Shown: positions 16,610-28,216, counted from the stretch's first letter. The stretch is 46,852 bases of DNA from Gemmatimonadota bacterium (GCA_012960225.1 DUBS01000056.1:1-46852), one strand, 5' to 3'. Numbers and translations: made by a program. The notes: generated from the sequence alone by a model not told the origin.

Positions 16610-17586
16610 ATAGTCTCCTCAAAATGAGAGAGCTTGCCCTCCAAATGATTAAATAGGTTCCGCGCCCCTAGCTGACCAACATTCTGAGAAGCAAGCTCAT
16701 TCGCTTTCGAGATGGCATCTTCAAGAGCATCACCAGCCAAGAGCCGCGCAAAAGCAGTAGCACCCCAAACATCACCACAGCCCGTGGGGTCCCCTTTACA
16801 CGACCGGTATAAAACAGGAACTCTACCACTAGAAGCGACAGTTGCTGTAGGAAGGCCAACTAGGTTGTCACAGTGAGATTCAAAGCCCGCAGTAGTGAAA
16901 AATTGAGCTCCTCGGTCTCCCAAAGTGATCGCGATCAATCTTGGCTTAACACGCAGCGGGGCGAACGTGATGTCAGACAAATCATCTTCACATCCCACTA
17001 GCTTAGATTCAGCCTCATTCATCTGTACCACATCAAAACATTGGAACCAATCTTTCCAAGCATTCAAGGGTGTGGGGACACGGGCACCACCTCTGTCCGT
17101 GCTCAGAAAGAGCGAGTGGAGGTCGGCATAAATTGGTCTAGAAAAGTTATCGCGAAGGACTTCTGCAGTTTCTAACTCCATCTCAAAACCAGAAATAAAA
17201 TTTATGTATAAAGCGTCGCAGATATCGACTAACGGAGCCAGTTCATCCCAACTCCAGCCTGGGACTCCTCCAGTGAATAGTTCAGTACGAGATCCGTCGC
17301 GACTATATGAGAGTTCCACGCGGTTGTTGTCTTCGGGCACAGTCATTAAACAGGACTGATCTACACGCGGGATCTCATTTAGGAGAGTGATGGCTCCCTC
17401 TGAAAGATCCTGGCCGAGTTTCAGTATAGGGAGAATCTTCCAACTGCTGGGAAGTGAGGCACTCAGAGCAGAGATCGCATAACTAATGCCACCCCATTCT
17501 TCTACCGGATCACCCTTGGGGCCAGTTCTTAAGAACCGATCCCAAACAAGAGCACCGATCACACCGAGAGTTCGTTGCTCACTCAC
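16606..17586 (-). CDS. PfkB-family carbohydrate or nucleoside kinase
   Basis: Ribokinase-fold kinase of 326 residues, GTG start at 17586. The N-terminal VIGALVWDRF and WGGISYAISAL (31-41) are the substrate-side GG motif; the C-terminal anion-hole/catalytic motif is DPTGCGD at 266-272, with D272 as catalytic base and Cys in place of the common Ala. NEAESKLVG near 190 and ITLGDRGAQFF near 220 are the other family landmarks. Substrate cannot be deduced; adenosine, ribose and fructose-phosphate kinases share these motifs. Overlaps the ROK kinase stop by 4 bases (GTGA) and the STAS-ATPase start by 4 bases (ATGA). Confidence 0.8.
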   Translation of the reverse strand: MSEQRTLGVIGALVWDRFLRTGPKGDPVEEWGGISYAISALSASLPSSWKILPILKLGQDLSEGAITLLNEIPRVDQSCLMTVPEDNNRVELSYSRDGSRTELFTGGVPGWSWDELAPLVDICDALYINFISGFEMELETAEVLRDNFSRPIYADLHSLFLSTDRGGARVPTPLNAWKDWFQCFDVVQMNEAESKLVGCEDDLSDITFAPLRVKPRLIAITLGDRGAQFFTTAGFESHCDNLVGLPTATVASSGRVPVLYRSCKGDPTGCGDVWGATAFARLLAGDALEDAISKANELASQNVGQLGARNLFNHLEGKLSHFEETI

Positions 17587-18587
17587 AATTGCCCAGGAAT
17601 TTCTGATATGAAAATTCCTGCAGCCCCAATAACCCCTGCAGTCTCAGGAAGTTGACCAGGCACAATTTTACATGCCTCAAACGCTGACTTGAATGAACGC
17701 TCCTGGGCTTCCTCACGAATGGTCCCGAATAGATAGTCCCCTGCACCCACAACCCCACCGACAACCACCACAACATCTGGATTCAGAATGTTGATGAGGT
17801 TAGCAATCCCGATGCCAAGAAATTTGGCGGTCTCTAGCATGATCTCACGCGCGTATTCATCCCCAAGTTGTAACGCTTCATAGATCAGGGCCGCAGAAAT
17901 CTGGTTTATGTTGCCATCTGCCAGTTCAGTGAGAACAGATTGCGAACCTGCTCTTAGGCCCTCTACTGCGCGCAACGCGATGCTAGCGCCTGACGCATAA
18001 GCTTCTAAGCAACCATAGTTACCGCAGGAACAGCGGCGCCCATTCAAGTCAATCGTTGTGTGGCCTACCTCCCCAGCGCTCCCGGAAGCCCCTCGCAAAA
18101 TCCTGCCATCAAACATTACACCTCCACCAACTCCTGTACCGACCGTTATGCCGACCAAATGCTCAACACCCTGTCCGGCGCCTCGCCACCATTCGCCGTA
18201 TGTGGCACAGTTGGCGTCATTATCGAGTACAGTAGGAAGTTGAAGTAGGTTGGCAATCTGTGTGCTGATTGGGTAATCAACCCAGCCCAAGTTGGGAGTT
18301 GTGCGAACCATTCCTCTCGGTCGGTCAATAGACCCAGGACAACCGATACCTACACCTAGAACTTGGTCACTCGCTCCACCTTCTTTGCTTAATACATCTT
18401 CTATCGCGTCCGCCACCATGCGACCGATCTCCTTAACCGTCGCATCTGGTCCTTGCTCTGACTGAGTACTCTGTGACCGCAAACCACAAGGCTCCCCACC
18501 CTCTACAGGTACTAGACCAACGACAAGGTTGGTGCCCCCGATATCTACACCAACAACCCAGGGCCCACTCAAGTCAATCGTCTCCAA
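17583..18587 (-). CDS. ROK-family glucokinase
   Basis: 334-residue sugar kinase, probably phosphorylating glucose or a related hexose. [15 protein letters not shown] at 12-26 is the phosphate-1 loop, [13 protein letters not shown] (121-133) includes the catalytic aspartate D124, and the ROK zinc site is complete: H176 in GEVGHTTI plus C186, C188 and C193 in [13 protein letters not shown]-binding [15 protein letters not shown] lies near residue 275. No N-terminal helix-turn-helix, so it is an enzyme rather than a ROK repressor. The start overlaps the 3' end of lepA by 14 bases and the end overlaps the PfkB start, so the kinases are co-expressed. Confidence 0.88.
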   Translation of the reverse strand: METIDLSGPWVVGVDIGGTNLVVGLVPVEGGEPCGLRSQSTQSEQGPDATVKEIGRMVADAIEDVLSKEGGASDQVLGVGIGCPGSIDRPRGMVRTTPNLGWVDYPISTQIANLLQLPTVLDNDANCATYGEWWRGAGQGVEHLVGITVGTGVGGGVMFDGRILRGASGSAGEVGHTTIDLNGRRCSCGNYGCLEAYASGASIALRAVEGLRAGSQSVLTELADGNINQISAALIYEALQLGDEYAREIMLETAKFLGIGIANLINILNPDVVVVVGGVVGAGDYLFGTIREEAQERSFKSAFEACKIVPGQLPETAGVIGAAGIFISEIPGQL

Positions 18588-20376
18588 GGCTGAGCACAGC
18601 TAAGAAAGCCTCCTGAGGAATTTCTACCGTCCCAACCATCTTCATGCGCTTTTTCCCCTCTTTCTGGCGCTCAAGCAGTTTTCGCTTGCGTGTAATATCT
18701 CCACCATAACACTTAGCCGTCACATTTTTTCGGACTGCCTTCACATTGGTCCGTGCAATAACGTTGTTTCCCATCGCCGCCTGCAACGCTACAGGAAACT
18801 GCTGCCGGGGAATCAACTTCTTAAGCTTCCTGACTAGGTCCCGACCATAGACATAAGCTTTGTCCTCATGGATGATCACGCTGAATGCATCGACCGGGTC
18901 ACCGTTAACAAGAATATCTAGTCGGACAAGTGCTCCGGAGCGCATTTCCAAAAACTCGTAGTCCAGTGCTGCATATCCACGAGTCGAACTCTTTAGTCGA
19001 TCGTAGAAGTCAAGCACGATCTCTGAAAGCGGTAACTCGAAGTCGAGTTCGACGCGCTGTGGGTCGAGATAATTCATGTCCCGGAATATGCCACGTCGGT
19101 CATGGCAGAGTTTCTGCACATTACCTATGTATTCCGAAGGGCAGAGAATCCGAGCAAGTACGATCGGCTCAGCTATTGTGGTTACAGTTCCTGGGTCTGG
19201 AAGTGCTGTAGGACTCTCTACGTGGAGCTCAGTTCCATCAGTGAGCAGAACATGATACTCGACATTAGGAACAGTTGTGATCATGTCTACACTAAATTCC
19301 CGCTCTAAGCGTTCCTGCACGATCTCCATATGGAGTAGCCCTAAGAAGCCACATCTGAAACCGAAGCCGAGAGCCGTGGAAGTCTCGGGTTCATATTGGA
19401 GACTAGCGTCGTTCATCCGAAGTCTCTCAAGTGCATCGCGAAGATCTTCGTAATCGTCAGTATCCGTGGGATAGAGACCAGCAAATACCATGGGCCGGGC
19501 TTCCTGATAGCCGGGCAAGAGCTCTGTCGAAGGGTTGTCCGCATCAAGAATCGTGTCACCGACACGGGTGTCACCAACTGCCTTGATAGTGGCTACGACA
19601 TAACCCACCTCTCCCGGTGTCAGAGCTTTAGCAGGAACCCTGCCCAGTCGCATCGAACCCACCTCGGTAACCTCATAACTCGCATTGACATTACCAAACG
19701 TGATCTTCATTCCAGGCTGTAGAATGCCATCCACCACCCGCACAGATGGAACCGCTCCTAAGTACTTGTCATAGTAGGAATCAAAGATGAGCGCCCTAAG
19801 GGGAGCCTCGGCATCACCCAACGGTTCCGGGATTCTTGCTACCACAGCCTCAAGAACTTCTTCAATCCCGGTTCCCTCTTTAGCGCTAGTCAGAAGTACT
19901 GTTTCCGGAGGTACACCTAAGAGATCAGCTACCTCATCCCGCCTACGCTCCGGTTCCGCACCAGGCAAATCTATCTTGTTGACCACAGGAATGATCTCTA
20001 GGTCCGCATCAAGGGCAAGGAAGAGATTAGAGAGAGTCTGGGCCTGAGGCCCCTGTGTTGCATCAACAACTAGGATAGCTCCCTCACACGCTGCCAAAGA
20101 GCGGGATACCTCATAGGTAAAATCCACATGACCCGGTGTGTCTATGAGGTTGAGCTCATACTCTTTTCCATCCTGAGCCTGATACTTCATACGTACTGCA
20201 TGTAGCTTGATGGTAATCCCCCGCTCACGCTCAAGCTCATTATCGTCAAGCACCTGTGCGCGCATCTCTCGAGGATCAAGTGTACGAGTTCCCTCAAGAA
20301 GCCTGTCCGCTAAGGTGGATTTACCGTGGTCGATATGAGCCACGATGCAGAAGTTCCTGATGTGATTGGTATGCAC
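18574..20376 (-). CDS. lepA: Elongation factor 4 (back-translocating GTPase)
   Basis: Ribosome-associated GTPase of 600 residues. G1 is AHIDHGKST at 13-21, G2 region [10 protein letters not shown]3 DTPGHVDF, G4 NKID. The EF4-specific C-terminal domain replaces EF-G domain IV and ends in [17 protein letters not shown] then [12 protein letters not shown], which identifies LepA unambiguously. The N-terminus [19 protein letters not shown] fits the family start. First gene of a minus-strand run (lepA, ROK, PfkB, STAS-ATPase, DUF4325, PLP enzyme) with overlaps at each of the first four junctions. Confidence 0.97.
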   Translation of the reverse strand: MHTNHIRNFCIVAHIDHGKSTLADRLLEGTRTLDPREMRAQVLDDNELERERGITIKLHAVRMKYQAQDGKEYELNLIDTPGHVDFTYEVSRSLAACEGAILVVDATQGPQAQTLSNLFLALDADLEIIPVVNKIDLPGAEPERRRDEVADLLGVPPETVLLTSAKEGTGIEEVLEAVVARIPEPLGDAEAPLRALIFDSYYDKYLGAVPSVRVVDGILQPGMKITFGNVNASYEVTEVGSMRLGRVPAKALTPGEVGYVVATIKAVGDTRVGDTILDADNPSTELLPGYQEARPMVFAGLYPTDTDDYEDLRDALERLRMNDASLQYEPETSTALGFGFRCGFLGLLHMEIVQERLEREFSVDMITTVPNVEYHVLLTDGTELHVESPTALPDPGTVTTIAEPIVLARILCPSEYIGNVQKLCHDRRGIFRDMNYLDPQRVELDFELPLSEIVLDFYDRLKSSTRGYAALDYEFLEMRSGALVRLDILVNGDPVDAFSVIIHEDKAYVYGRDLVRKLKKLIPRQQFPVALQAAMGNNVIARTNVKAVRKNVTAKCYGGDITRKRKLLERQKEGKKRMKMVGTVEIPQEAFLAVLSLGDD

Positions 20377-20542
20377 AAATCAGTGGTGTACCGGGTGATT
20401 TAGACGATGCTGAGGAAAAGGTAACTAATGAGTTGGTGCGAAGCTTCGACGCACATCCCTCGACCAACATTTCTTATGGAACTGTGTAGACCCTGGAACC
20501 CGTTGAGCACACTTGATCAGACCAGTAAGTTCCGAGACTCTG

Positions 20543-21469
20543 ATGAACACTCCACATACCGCTCCGAACGCCTCACGTCCAGATTTACTGGACGCTACAA
20601 CACTCTCTCAGCTCGGTGGAATCGAGTTGATTGCTCGGGAGGTTGTGGAAGGCTTCTTAATGGGCCTGCACCGCTCTCCGCATCGAGGTTTCTCAGCCGA
20701 GTTCGCCGAACTCCGTGCTTATCAAGCGGGTGATGATCTCAGGTACATTGACTGGCGAATGTTCGGCCGTTCCGACCGCTATTATGTGAAACAGTTTGAG
20801 GAGGAGACGAATCTTAGGGCTCATCTCTTGATGGATGTCAGTAAATCGATGGGTTGGAGTTCCGATCCTGGTGTTCTTCCCTCGAAGTTATGGTACGCTA
20901 AGCACCTGGCCGCTTCACTAGCACTCATTCTCCTAAGACAGGGCGACTCCGTAGGAATGGCAGCTTTTCATGATATTGTAGTCGAAAGGGTGCGGGCGAG
21001 AGGTGGCCGGCGACAGTGGACAGAGCTCATACACCATTTGGCAGCGCTCGAAGCTTCAGAGGGCACATCTGCGGAACGGGCAATTCGGGACCTCGCAATT
21101 CGGCTCAAACGAAGGGGACTTGTAATCTTAGTCTCAGATCTTCTCGTAAAGCCTGAAGAAACCCTGACAGCCTTAAGATTTCTGAGACATCATGGGCACG
21201 AAGTACTTGTCTTTCACCTTTTGGATCCGGGGGAACGAGAGCTCCCACCAGTTTCTGAAGCCCGGTTCTTTGATCCCGAGACAAACGATGAACTCTTGGT
21301 AAGTATCCCTGATATACGAATCGAATACCGAGCCGCTGTGGCAGATGCTCTGGAAGAATGGCGGGATAATCTCCGCCCGCACGGTATTGACTACCATGTT
21401 CTTGAGACTGACCAACCGTTATCAAACGCCCTGAGAACTTATCTTCGCAAGCGCGAACGACTAGGGTGA
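20543..21469 (+). CDS. DUF58 / VWA-like protein
   Basis: 308 residues from ATG 20543 (an upstream TTG at 20513 is in frame but less likely). The DUF58 signature HRGFSAEFAELRAYQAGDD and YIDWRMFGRSDRYYVKQFE lies at 47-85, and a von Willebrand A-type metal site follows, D98-V-S100-K-S102. Proteins of this family usually sit between a MoxR AAA ATPase and BatA/BatB-like membrane proteins and are thought to work with them in envelope stress or complex maturation. Here the BatA-like gene follows at 22 bases, but no MoxR gene is upstream: the neighbour is divergent lepA. Confidence 0.9.
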   Translation: MNTPHTAPNASRPDLLDATTLSQLGGIELIAREVVEGFLMGLHRSPHRGFSAEFAELRAYQAGDDLRYIDWRMFGRSDRYYVKQFEEETNLRAHLLMDVSKSMGWSSDPGVLPSKLWYAKHLAASLALILLRQGDSVGMAAFHDIVVERVRARGGRRQWTELIHHLAALEASEGTSAERAIRDLAIRLKRRGLVILVSDLLVKPEETLTALRFLRHHGHEVLVFHLLDPGERELPPVSEARFFDPETNDELLVSIPDIRIEYRAAVADALEEWRDNLRPHGIDYHVLETDQPLSNALRTYLRKRERLG

Positions 21470-21491
21470 ACTCGGAGTCAGGAGCACGGTG

Positions 21492-23444
21492 ATGGGATTT
21501 CTGAATCCTCTATTTTTATTTGCTGGCTTCGTAATCGGGGTCCCAGTATTCCTCCATCTCTTTCACCGTCAAAAGACACGCCGACTGAGCTTTCCAGCAC
21601 TTCGCTACCTTGAAAGAACTGAGCGTGAGCACGCCAAAGAGATCCGGATTCGTCAACTGCTCCTTCTCTTAATCCGTATTATGGTTTTGCTTTTTCTGGT
21701 TGGAGCTGGGGCTCGTCTTTTCATGGAAGGTCGAGGCTCGTCTCATCCTCCCACAGCAGTCGTCCTCATAGTTGATAACTCCATGAGCAGTGGGCTTGTG
21801 ATTGGAGAGTCTAGGGTTCTAGACGAACTGAAAGAGATCGCAGTGACCTCACTCGAAGCCTCCTCGACCGAGGATCAGTTTTGGGTCCTGAGAGCTGGAG
21901 AACCTTGGCTACCGTCTTTCCCAGGAGGCACTAGCGAAGCCCGTGCAATAGTAGAGAACACGGAAACCAGTGACGCACGAGGCGATCTTGCTGGCTCCCT
22001 AGAGCGTGCTGCAGGGATCCTTCGCACTGCACCTTTTGAACACCGTGAGATCCATCTGATTTCAGATCTGCAGGCTTCTGCATTTCCCGATCGTGGTGAA
22101 AGCCCAGCAGGTGATATACCAGTAGTGGTTTGGTCTTCAAGACAAAGTCTTTCGCAAAACCGCGCAATCACTGAGGTCTCGGTCGGAGGTGGCCTCCCAC
22201 CGTTAGAGGGAGACAAGACGGAGATAACGGTCCATGCGCTTGAAGACCCCAACGATACTACACCTCTATCGATTCGCCTCATCGTCAACGAGCAAATGCG
22301 AGGGGTGACTCAGGTACCCCCTGGCTCGGCTAGTGCAACCACATTAGCTGCGAATGCTAGTGGCTGGATTCGGGGTTATGTCGACGCAGATCCAGATGCA
22401 CTTAGGACGGACGACCGCCGATACTTTGCTTACCACTCCCGTCCTGCTCCCAGAGTAGCGACCACTGGTGATATTGGATTGTTCGCAGCTGAAGCAATCT
22501 CCGTTCTTGAATCAGCGGACCGCTTGAGATCCGTCTCCCCTAGGGAAGCAGAGGTGTTGATCACGGGGATGGGAGTGAGCTTAGATATCCTTCCATTAAG
22601 TGCGTCGGTGCTTGTTACACCACCCTCTGATCCCACTCTGCTTCCTGGCTTAAATCGTCGGCTTGCAAACGAAGGAATTCCCTGGAGATACCGCGCTCGT
22701 CCTAGAACAGGATCTGCAATATTAGGTGGCCGTAATCTACCTGACCCCTTAGAAAATGTTCGGGTCGAACGCTGGTACGATCTCGAGCTGTCTGATGATT
22801 TGGAAGCACCATCTCGGACCTTGGCGGAAGTATCGAATGATGCCTGGGCCGTGCAAGGCACGGACACCCGCGGACGACCCTACCTTCTAGTCGCTTCTGC
22901 TCTAGATGTCTCATCTACAAGCTTACCAGTGTCAACGGGGATGGTCCGGTTCATCGATTGGGTAGCGAATGAGTGGGCCGGAAGTGGCAGGGGCCATACC
23001 GATTATGAAGCTGGGGATGAGTTGTCAGCCCCCCGAGAGGCTACACATGTACGCTTTCCGTATGGAGAAGAGTTTGAGATCGATGGCACACGCGTGGTAC
23101 GTGGGACAAGTGAAGTGGGCTTTTACGATTTCTTGAATTCTGATGCCATCCTCGACGTGGTAGCCCTGAATTCTCCGATTGCCGAATCCAAACTCGAGAA
23201 ATTGAGTCCCGAGGCGATTTTGACACAGATTGGTGAACGAGCAAGGCCAGCAAATGATAGGACGGAGTGGTCACGAGAGGTCTTCGGACAACGCCAAGGT
23301 CCAGAGTTGTGGTGGCCGCTGCTTCTGGTGACCATCATTCTGCTAGTTATCGAGTCACTGGTTGCTTCTGCTGGGCGAGTTGACACACGGGTAACTCGAA
23401 CAACCAACACTTCGTCAAACTCCGCTCTTGATGCGTCGGCCTAA
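21492..23444 (+). CDS. BatA-like membrane protein with VWA domain
   Basis: 650 residues from ATG 21492; AGGAG at 21480-21484 is 7 bases upstream, and a GTG at 21489 is the alternative. The N-terminal MGFLNPLFLFAGFVIGVPV and FHRQKTRRLSFPALRYL match the BatA (aerotolerance regulator) N-terminal domain. Transmembrane segments lie at about 5-25, 57-77 and close to the C-terminus (WWPLLLVTIILLVIESLVA). A VWA-like region follows the second segment, with D95-N-S97-M-S99 as metal-site residues. The large middle section (about 200-600) is predicted periplasmic and unassigned. The 3' end overlaps mfd by 14 bases. Confidence 0.85.
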   Translation: MGFLNPLFLFAGFVIGVPVFLHLFHRQKTRRLSFPALRYLERTEREHAKEIRIRQLLLLLIRIMVLLFLVGAGARLFMEGRGSSHPPTAVVLIVDNSMSSGLVIGESRVLDELKEIAVTSLEASSTEDQFWVLRAGEPWLPSFPGGTSEARAIVENTETSDARGDLAGSLERAAGILRTAPFEHREIHLISDLQASAFPDRGESPAGDIPVVVWSSRQSLSQNRAITEVSVGGGLPPLEGDKTEITVHALEDPNDTTPLSIRLIVNEQMRGVTQVPPGSASATTLAANASGWIRGYVDADPDALRTDDRRYFAYHSRPAPRVATTGDIGLFAAEAISVLESADRLRSVSPREAEVLITGMGVSLDILPLSASVLVTPPSDPTLLPGLNRRLANEGIPWRYRARPRTGSAILGGRNLPDPLENVRVERWYDLELSDDLEAPSRTLAEVSNDAWAVQGTDTRGRPYLLVASALDVSSTSLPVSTGMVRFIDWVANEWAGSGRGHTDYEAGDELSAPREATHVRFPYGEEFEIDGTRVVRGTSEVGFYDFLNSDAILDVVALNSPIAESKLEKLSPEAILTQIGERARPANDRTEWSREVFGQRQGPELWWPLLLVTIILLVIESLVASAGRVDTRVTRTTNTSSNSALDASA

Positions 23445-26400
23445 CCCGATCCTCACAACTATCGGATCCTGCCCCACCATCCTTGAGTTGGCACACGGGC
23501 TCCCTTCTCCCGGTACGCAAAAACAGCTTGGAGGAGTGCACGGTTCCCTTGGCCCTCTCGCATTGGCAACCCTGAATGAATGCTGCCCCAAGCAGGTCTT
23601 TGTTGCATTGGTCCGAACCCCCTCTGACGCTATTTCTGTGGAGACTGATCTTGATTTGGTAGTCACCACCCCTGATACCTGTCATTTCTATCCTCAGAGA
23701 GAAGCACTTCCATACGAGGACTCCGAACCACAATTGGAAATCGATGGCCTACGTGTAGAAGCTATCGAGGCACTTTTCTCGGGCCGCACTCAGATCTTAG
23801 TGACAACCCCCAGGGCCCTACAGGAACGTGCCGCCATCCCATCAAAATTAGCGGGATTCCGTCGAACAATCAGAGTTGGAGAACAAGCCAACTTCTCAGC
23901 GATCCGCAGTTTTTTCGAGCAGAAGGGCTTCATCCAGACGCCTCTGGTTGAAGAGGTCGGTCAATTCGCAGTTCGTGGTGGAATCTTAGATGTGTTTTCC
24001 GTTGCCGCAGGCGAACCTGTACGTATCGAGTTCTGGGGTGACGAGGTCGCTTCGATAAGAAGCTTCAATATTTCTGACCAGCGTTCAACGTACGAACTAG
24101 AAGAGACTCACGTGTTACCTGTAACCTTCCAGCGGCTGAGTGAAGACACAGATGAAAGAGTATCAAGATCCCTCCTCGAGTTATTGCCGGCAGATGCGCT
24201 AATCACCCAGATCGGTGACTGGAGTATTGAAGATGAGGTGGCTAGAACCTGGACACGGGTAACGACACTACACGAAGATCTAATCCAATCCGGCGAGACC
24301 CCGCCTTTACCAGAAACGCTCTTCCTGCACCCCAATGAGTTCTCCCAGCGACTGGAGAAATATGCTCACCTCCACCTCAGTGTTGGAAGGGATTCCAACA
24401 CAGCACTTGAGTCAAAGCCACCTCCAGAGATTGGTCGCGATATGGGACGCTTGGAGGCGTACCTACGAGAGGGGCAAGCCCAGGGTCATGAAACGCTCTT
24501 ACTCTGTGACAATGACGGGCAACTTCAGAGACTAGAAGAGATTCTTGGGGGAGTACCACGAATCCCTTCTAATACAAGCCTGGGCATTGGATCCCTGTCC
24601 AGTGGGTTTGAGCTGACCTGTGGTGAAAGGCGACTCCGAGTCCTAAATGACCATGAAATCTTTCGGCGTACGAAACGTCTTCGGAAAAGTCGGCGCTTCC
24701 GGGGCTCGGTCGCACTAGAGAGCCTGGCTCAGATCAAGCCAGGGGACTACCTGGTTCACATGGATCATGGTGTCGGCCGATTCAGGGGGCTTGAACTTCT
24801 CGAAATCTCAGGACAGGAATTGGAGGCGCTAGCCATCGAGTATGCGGGAGGGGAAGTTCTTCGGCTTCCCGTCTATCGCCTTGATTTGATTGAACGTTGG
24901 GTTGGTGAGTCAGAAGACGCCAAGCCACCATCGCTCCACCGTATCGGGGGGAAACGCTGGAACACAGTGCGCAATAAGACGGAGCGCTCTCTTGAAGAAA
25001 TGACGGTCAAGCTTCTAGAGCTCTACGCAAGACGCCAGTCTGCAAACGGTTTCCGGTTCTCAGAGGACACTCAATGGCAGACAGAGATGGAATCCTCATT
25101 CCTTTATGAAGACACTCCAGATCAGGAAAAAGCAACAATCCATGTGAAGCGAGACATGGAGTCACATCGCCCCATGGACCGCCTCATTTGCGGAGATGTG
25201 GGATATGGTAAAACAGAGGTTGCCGTGCGTGCTGCTTTCAAGGCAGTTCAGGATGGCAAGCAAGTAGCGGTATTAGCTCCCACTACGATACTCGTTGAGC
25301 AGCACAGGCACACGTTTGCAGAACGATTAGCGGATTACCCAGTGAAGGTTGGCGCCCTCAGTCGGTTCAGGTCCTCCAAGGAGCAAAAAGAGATACTTTT
25401 GGGACTAACAAGCGGTCAGGTGGATATCGTGGTCGGCACCCACCGCCTGTTATCTAAAGATGTTGATTTTAATGATCTCGGTCTCCTCATCATTGATGAA
25501 GAACAACGATTCGGGGTAAGTCATAAGGAGCGTTTGACGGGATTGAGGGCCTCGATTGATATCTTATCGCTGTCTGCTACCCCGATCCCCAGAACCCTGC
25601 ATCTATCACTCTCAGGTATCCGCGACCTTTCACTCATCCAAACTCCTCCCCGGGATCGCATCTCGATCATGACTAGTGTAGTCGGGTGGACCGACCAACT
25701 AATCACAGAGGCACTGCACCGTGAGTTAGACCGCGGTGGCCAAGCCTTCTTCCTCCACAACAGGGTAGAAACAATCTACACGACAGCCGAGGAACTACAG
25801 GCCCTTATACCTGAAGCCAATATCGGGGTGGCGCACGGCCAGATGAGTGGCCGTGAACTGGATAAAGTGATGCGTTCCTTTGTAGAAGGTGTGCTTGATG
25901 TACTCGTATGCTCTTCGATTATTGAGAACGGGCTAGATGTTCAAAATGCCAATACGCTCATCGTTGACAGAGCTGACAGATTCGGGCTTTCCCAACTCTA
26001 TCAAATCCGTGGACGGGTCGGTCGATCCGATCGCCGGGCATACTGTTACCTGCTGGCCCCTGATGACCTTAGCACGGAAGCACGAAAACGACTGACTGTC
26101 CTTGAGCACTATACAGAATTGGGCTCCGGATATTCGATCGCGCTACGCGATTTAGAGTTAAGAGGCGCAGGAAATTTGCTTGGATCTGAACAGTCAGGCT
26201 TTGCCCAACAGGTTGGTCTTGATACCTATATGCGGCTACTCAAGAGGACGATTAAGCGGCTCCAGAACGGTAACGAGCAGCAGGAATGGCCAGAACCTGA
26301 CGTATCACTAAGAGGACCAGCATATTTACCGGAAGGGTATATTTCCGACTCGGCACAGAAGCTTCATTTTTACCGCAGACTCTCAAGAGCAGGAGGTCAA

Positions 26401-26745
26401 ACTGAAATCGAAGCTATTCGACTTGAATTGGCAGATCGATTCGGGTCACTGCCGCCCGAAACTGCACGTCTTCTCGATGCTAGCGTGTTGCGTATCTTAG
26501 GGCGCAGTATCGGGGTGGAACGCGTTATAGTGAATAAGGATTCAGCTCGGGTGAGTTTTCGTGAGGGGATTGTTCCCAGAATGGCTGTATTAGAGGGACC
26601 CCTGAGACAGCGACAGGCAGAACTTGAGGTGACCCGGATTACACCGCTTTCACTGTTGCTTTACCAGACAGGAGCAGATCCAATTCTCGAAACAGTCACG
26701 CTAGCCCTAGCGGCACTGAGTTCTGCACACTCCGCCGCTGCATGA
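23431..26745 (+). CDS. mfd: Transcription-repair coupling factor
   Basis: DNA translocase that removes RNA polymerase stalled at lesions and recruits UvrA. About 1104 residues. Order of domains: UvrB-like damage module (1-350, with [15 protein letters not shown] near 90), RNA polymerase-interacting CarD-like domain ([17 protein letters not shown] near 435), helicase motifs [11 protein letters not shown] (Walker A), [20 protein letters not shown] (DEEQ box), [10 protein letters not shown] and [11 protein letters not shown], then the C-terminal TRCF D7 domain. Starts at ATG 23431 (adjacent TTG 23428 possible), inside the end of the BatA-like gene, so probably coupled to it. Confidence 0.97.
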   Translation: MRRPNPILTTIGSCPTILELAHGLPSPGTQKQLGGVHGSLGPLALATLNECCPKQVFVALVRTPSDAISVETDLDLVVTTPDTCHFYPQREALPYEDSEPQLEIDGLRVEAIEALFSGRTQILVTTPRALQERAAIPSKLAGFRRTIRVGEQANFSAIRSFFEQKGFIQTPLVEEVGQFAVRGGILDVFSVAAGEPVRIEFWGDEVASIRSFNISDQRSTYELEETHVLPVTFQRLSEDTDERVSRSLLELLPADALITQIGDWSIEDEVARTWTRVTTLHEDLIQSGETPPLPETLFLHPNEFSQRLEKYAHLHLSVGRDSNTALESKPPPEIGRDMGRLEAYLREGQAQGHETLLLCDNDGQLQRLEEILGGVPRIPSNTSLGIGSLSSGFELTCGERRLRVLNDHEIFRRTKRLRKSRRFRGSVALESLAQIKPGDYLVHMDHGVGRFRGLELLEISGQELEALAIEYAGGEVLRLPVYRLDLIERWVGESEDAKPPSLHRIGGKRWNTVRNKTERSLEEMTVKLLELYARRQSANGFRFSEDTQWQTEMESSFLYEDTPDQEKATIHVKRDMESHRPMDRLICGDVGYGKTEVAVRAAFKAVQDGKQVAVLAPTTILVEQHRHTFAERLADYPVKVGALSRFRSSKEQKEILLGLTSGQVDIVVGTHRLLSKDVDFNDLGLLIIDEEQRFGVSHKERLTGLRASIDILSLSATPIPRTLHLSLSGIRDLSLIQTPPRDRISIMTSVVGWTDQLITEALHRELDRGGQAFFLHNRVETIYTTAEELQALIPEANIGVAHGQMSGRELDKVMRSFVEGVLDVLVCSSIIENGLDVQNANTLIVDRADRFGLSQLYQIRGRVGRSDRRAYCYLLAPDDLSTEARKRLTVLEHYTELGSGYSIALRDLELRGAGNLLGSEQSGFAQQVGLDTYMRLLKRTIKRLQNGNEQQEWPEPDVSLRGPAYLPEGYISDSAQKLHFYRRLSRAGGQTEIEAIRLELADRFGSLPPETARLLDASVLRILGRSIGVERVIVNKDSARVSFREGIVPRMAVLEGPLRQRQAELEVTRITPLSLLLYQTGADPILETVTLALAALSSAHSAAA

Positions 26746-26767
26746 TGCTATATACACAGGAGAACCG

Positions 26768-28216
26768 GTGAGGCAAGTGTTATTGATGCAGAAGCGATGG
26801 ACACAGAGGATGTTTGTTACACTGCTCATTGTGACAACAGGATGTACCGAACCTGAGTCAGAGGACGGCGTTGTTGCGCGTGTCGGAGACTACGACCTCT
26901 CTGTCGAAGAAGTAGTGAATCTTCTTATCAATGAAGAGCGGTTGCCAGCACAGGCTTCAGTAATCCAGCAAGTTGCAGAACTCTGGATTGACTACACACT
27001 GCTGGGTGATGCTGTTGCGGAGGATACAACTCTCGCTTTTCTCGACTTCGACGAACTATTACGCCAGCAAGTAGACCAAGTAATGATACTTCAACTCCGT
27101 GACTCGGTGATCCAGGTCGATACAGCGATCTCCGATCTAGAGTTGGAGGAAATCTACGCCGCCGAAGACCCGGAACTCGAAATCCGTGCTAGTCATATAC
27201 TCCTCCAGTATCCGCCTCAAGCTACCCTCACTCAACAGGATTCCGTGCGAGCGGAGATTTTGGCTATCCGAAATCGAATCGAATCTGGTGAGCTTTTCGG
27301 TACATTGGCGACTCAATACAGCCAGGACCGTGGATCAGGAGCCGTTGGAGGTGATCTTGGATTCTTCGGGCGAGGGGAAATGGTCCAACCATTTGAGGAG
27401 GCCGTCCTCACCCTGTCTCCGGGTGAAATGACAGGTCCTGTAGAAACTCAATTCGGCGTCCACCTAATAAGGCTTGAACAGTTGAGGACCCAAAATTTTG
27501 AGGAGGTTGTGGCGGGTCTCCGGAATCGTATTCAGACACAGAGATTCCTGCGGGCTGAATCGACTTTTGTAGCAAGTATTCAGCAAGGTTCGGAGCCTCA
27601 GCCGACTGAAGATGCCTATGTTGTGGTGCGTGCGATAGCCGATAATCCGGCGACCAGACTCTCAGGGCGGGCTGGACGACGCGCCGTATTCGAGTACTCG
27701 GGTGGTGAACTCACAGTGACGGAAGTTCAGCTTGTTCTCCAGGCACAGAGTCCAGACTTCCAAGAACAAGTAGTCACAGGGACCGATGAACAGCTCAATC
27801 AGTTCCTACTCAACCTTGTGCAGCGTGAACTTCTTGTGGCTGAAGCCAGAGCATCCGGACTCGAGCCTGAGAGAGAGGTTCTGGACTCCATGGCTATCGG
27901 GGCTCGTAACCAACTCCGTTCTGCAGCTCGGGTCCTTCGTTTCATCGAACTCGATAGAGCACCTGGAGAACCTACTGAACAGGCTCTCTCACGTGCCGTA
28001 TTAGAGGCAATAGCCAATGTCTTAACTGGGGCTACAGAAGTTATTGACCTTGGAGCAATCGGCTTTCAACTAGAGCAACGTACATCCCCCTATATATCAG
28101 ATAGAGGGGTCGGTCAGGCTATCCTTCGTCTCGGACAACTTCGTGCGAATCGGAGCCCATCTCTCGTGGAAGAGGGAACAGAAGTGCCGAATCTTGTTCC
28201 GGATACATTGAACTAA
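26768..28216 (+). CDS. PpiC-type peptidyl-prolyl isomerase lipoprotein
   Basis: Predicted envelope foldase of 482 residues. GTG 26768 is preferred because AGGAGA lies 5-6 bases upstream. The signal segment ends in a lipobox, VTTGC, near residue 27-31, so it should be an anchored lipoprotein. Residues ~35-130 are a SurA-N-like helical chaperone region (VARVGDYDLSVEEVV), and ~145-240 a parvulin domain with IRASHILLQ, GGDLGFFGRGEMVQPFE and FGVHLIRLE. A further region (about 290-450) resembles a second helical chaperone part. It precedes surA by 58 bases, giving a tandem pair of parvulin-type chaperones. Confidence 0.87.
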   Translation: MRQVLLMQKRWTQRMFVTLLIVTTGCTEPESEDGVVARVGDYDLSVEEVVNLLINEERLPAQASVIQQVAELWIDYTLLGDAVAEDTTLAFLDFDELLRQQVDQVMILQLRDSVIQVDTAISDLELEEIYAAEDPELEIRASHILLQYPPQATLTQQDSVRAEILAIRNRIESGELFGTLATQYSQDRGSGAVGGDLGFFGRGEMVQPFEEAVLTLSPGEMTGPVETQFGVHLIRLEQLRTQNFEEVVAGLRNRIQTQRFLRAESTFVASIQQGSEPQPTEDAYVVVRAIADNPATRLSGRAGRRAVFEYSGGELTVTEVQLVLQAQSPDFQEQVVTGTDEQLNQFLLNLVQRELLVAEARASGLEPEREVLDSMAIGARNQLRSAARVLRFIELDRAPGEPTEQALSRAVLEAIANVLTGATEVIDLGAIGFQLEQRTSPYISDRGVGQAILRLGQLRANRSPSLVEEGTEVPNLVPDTLN

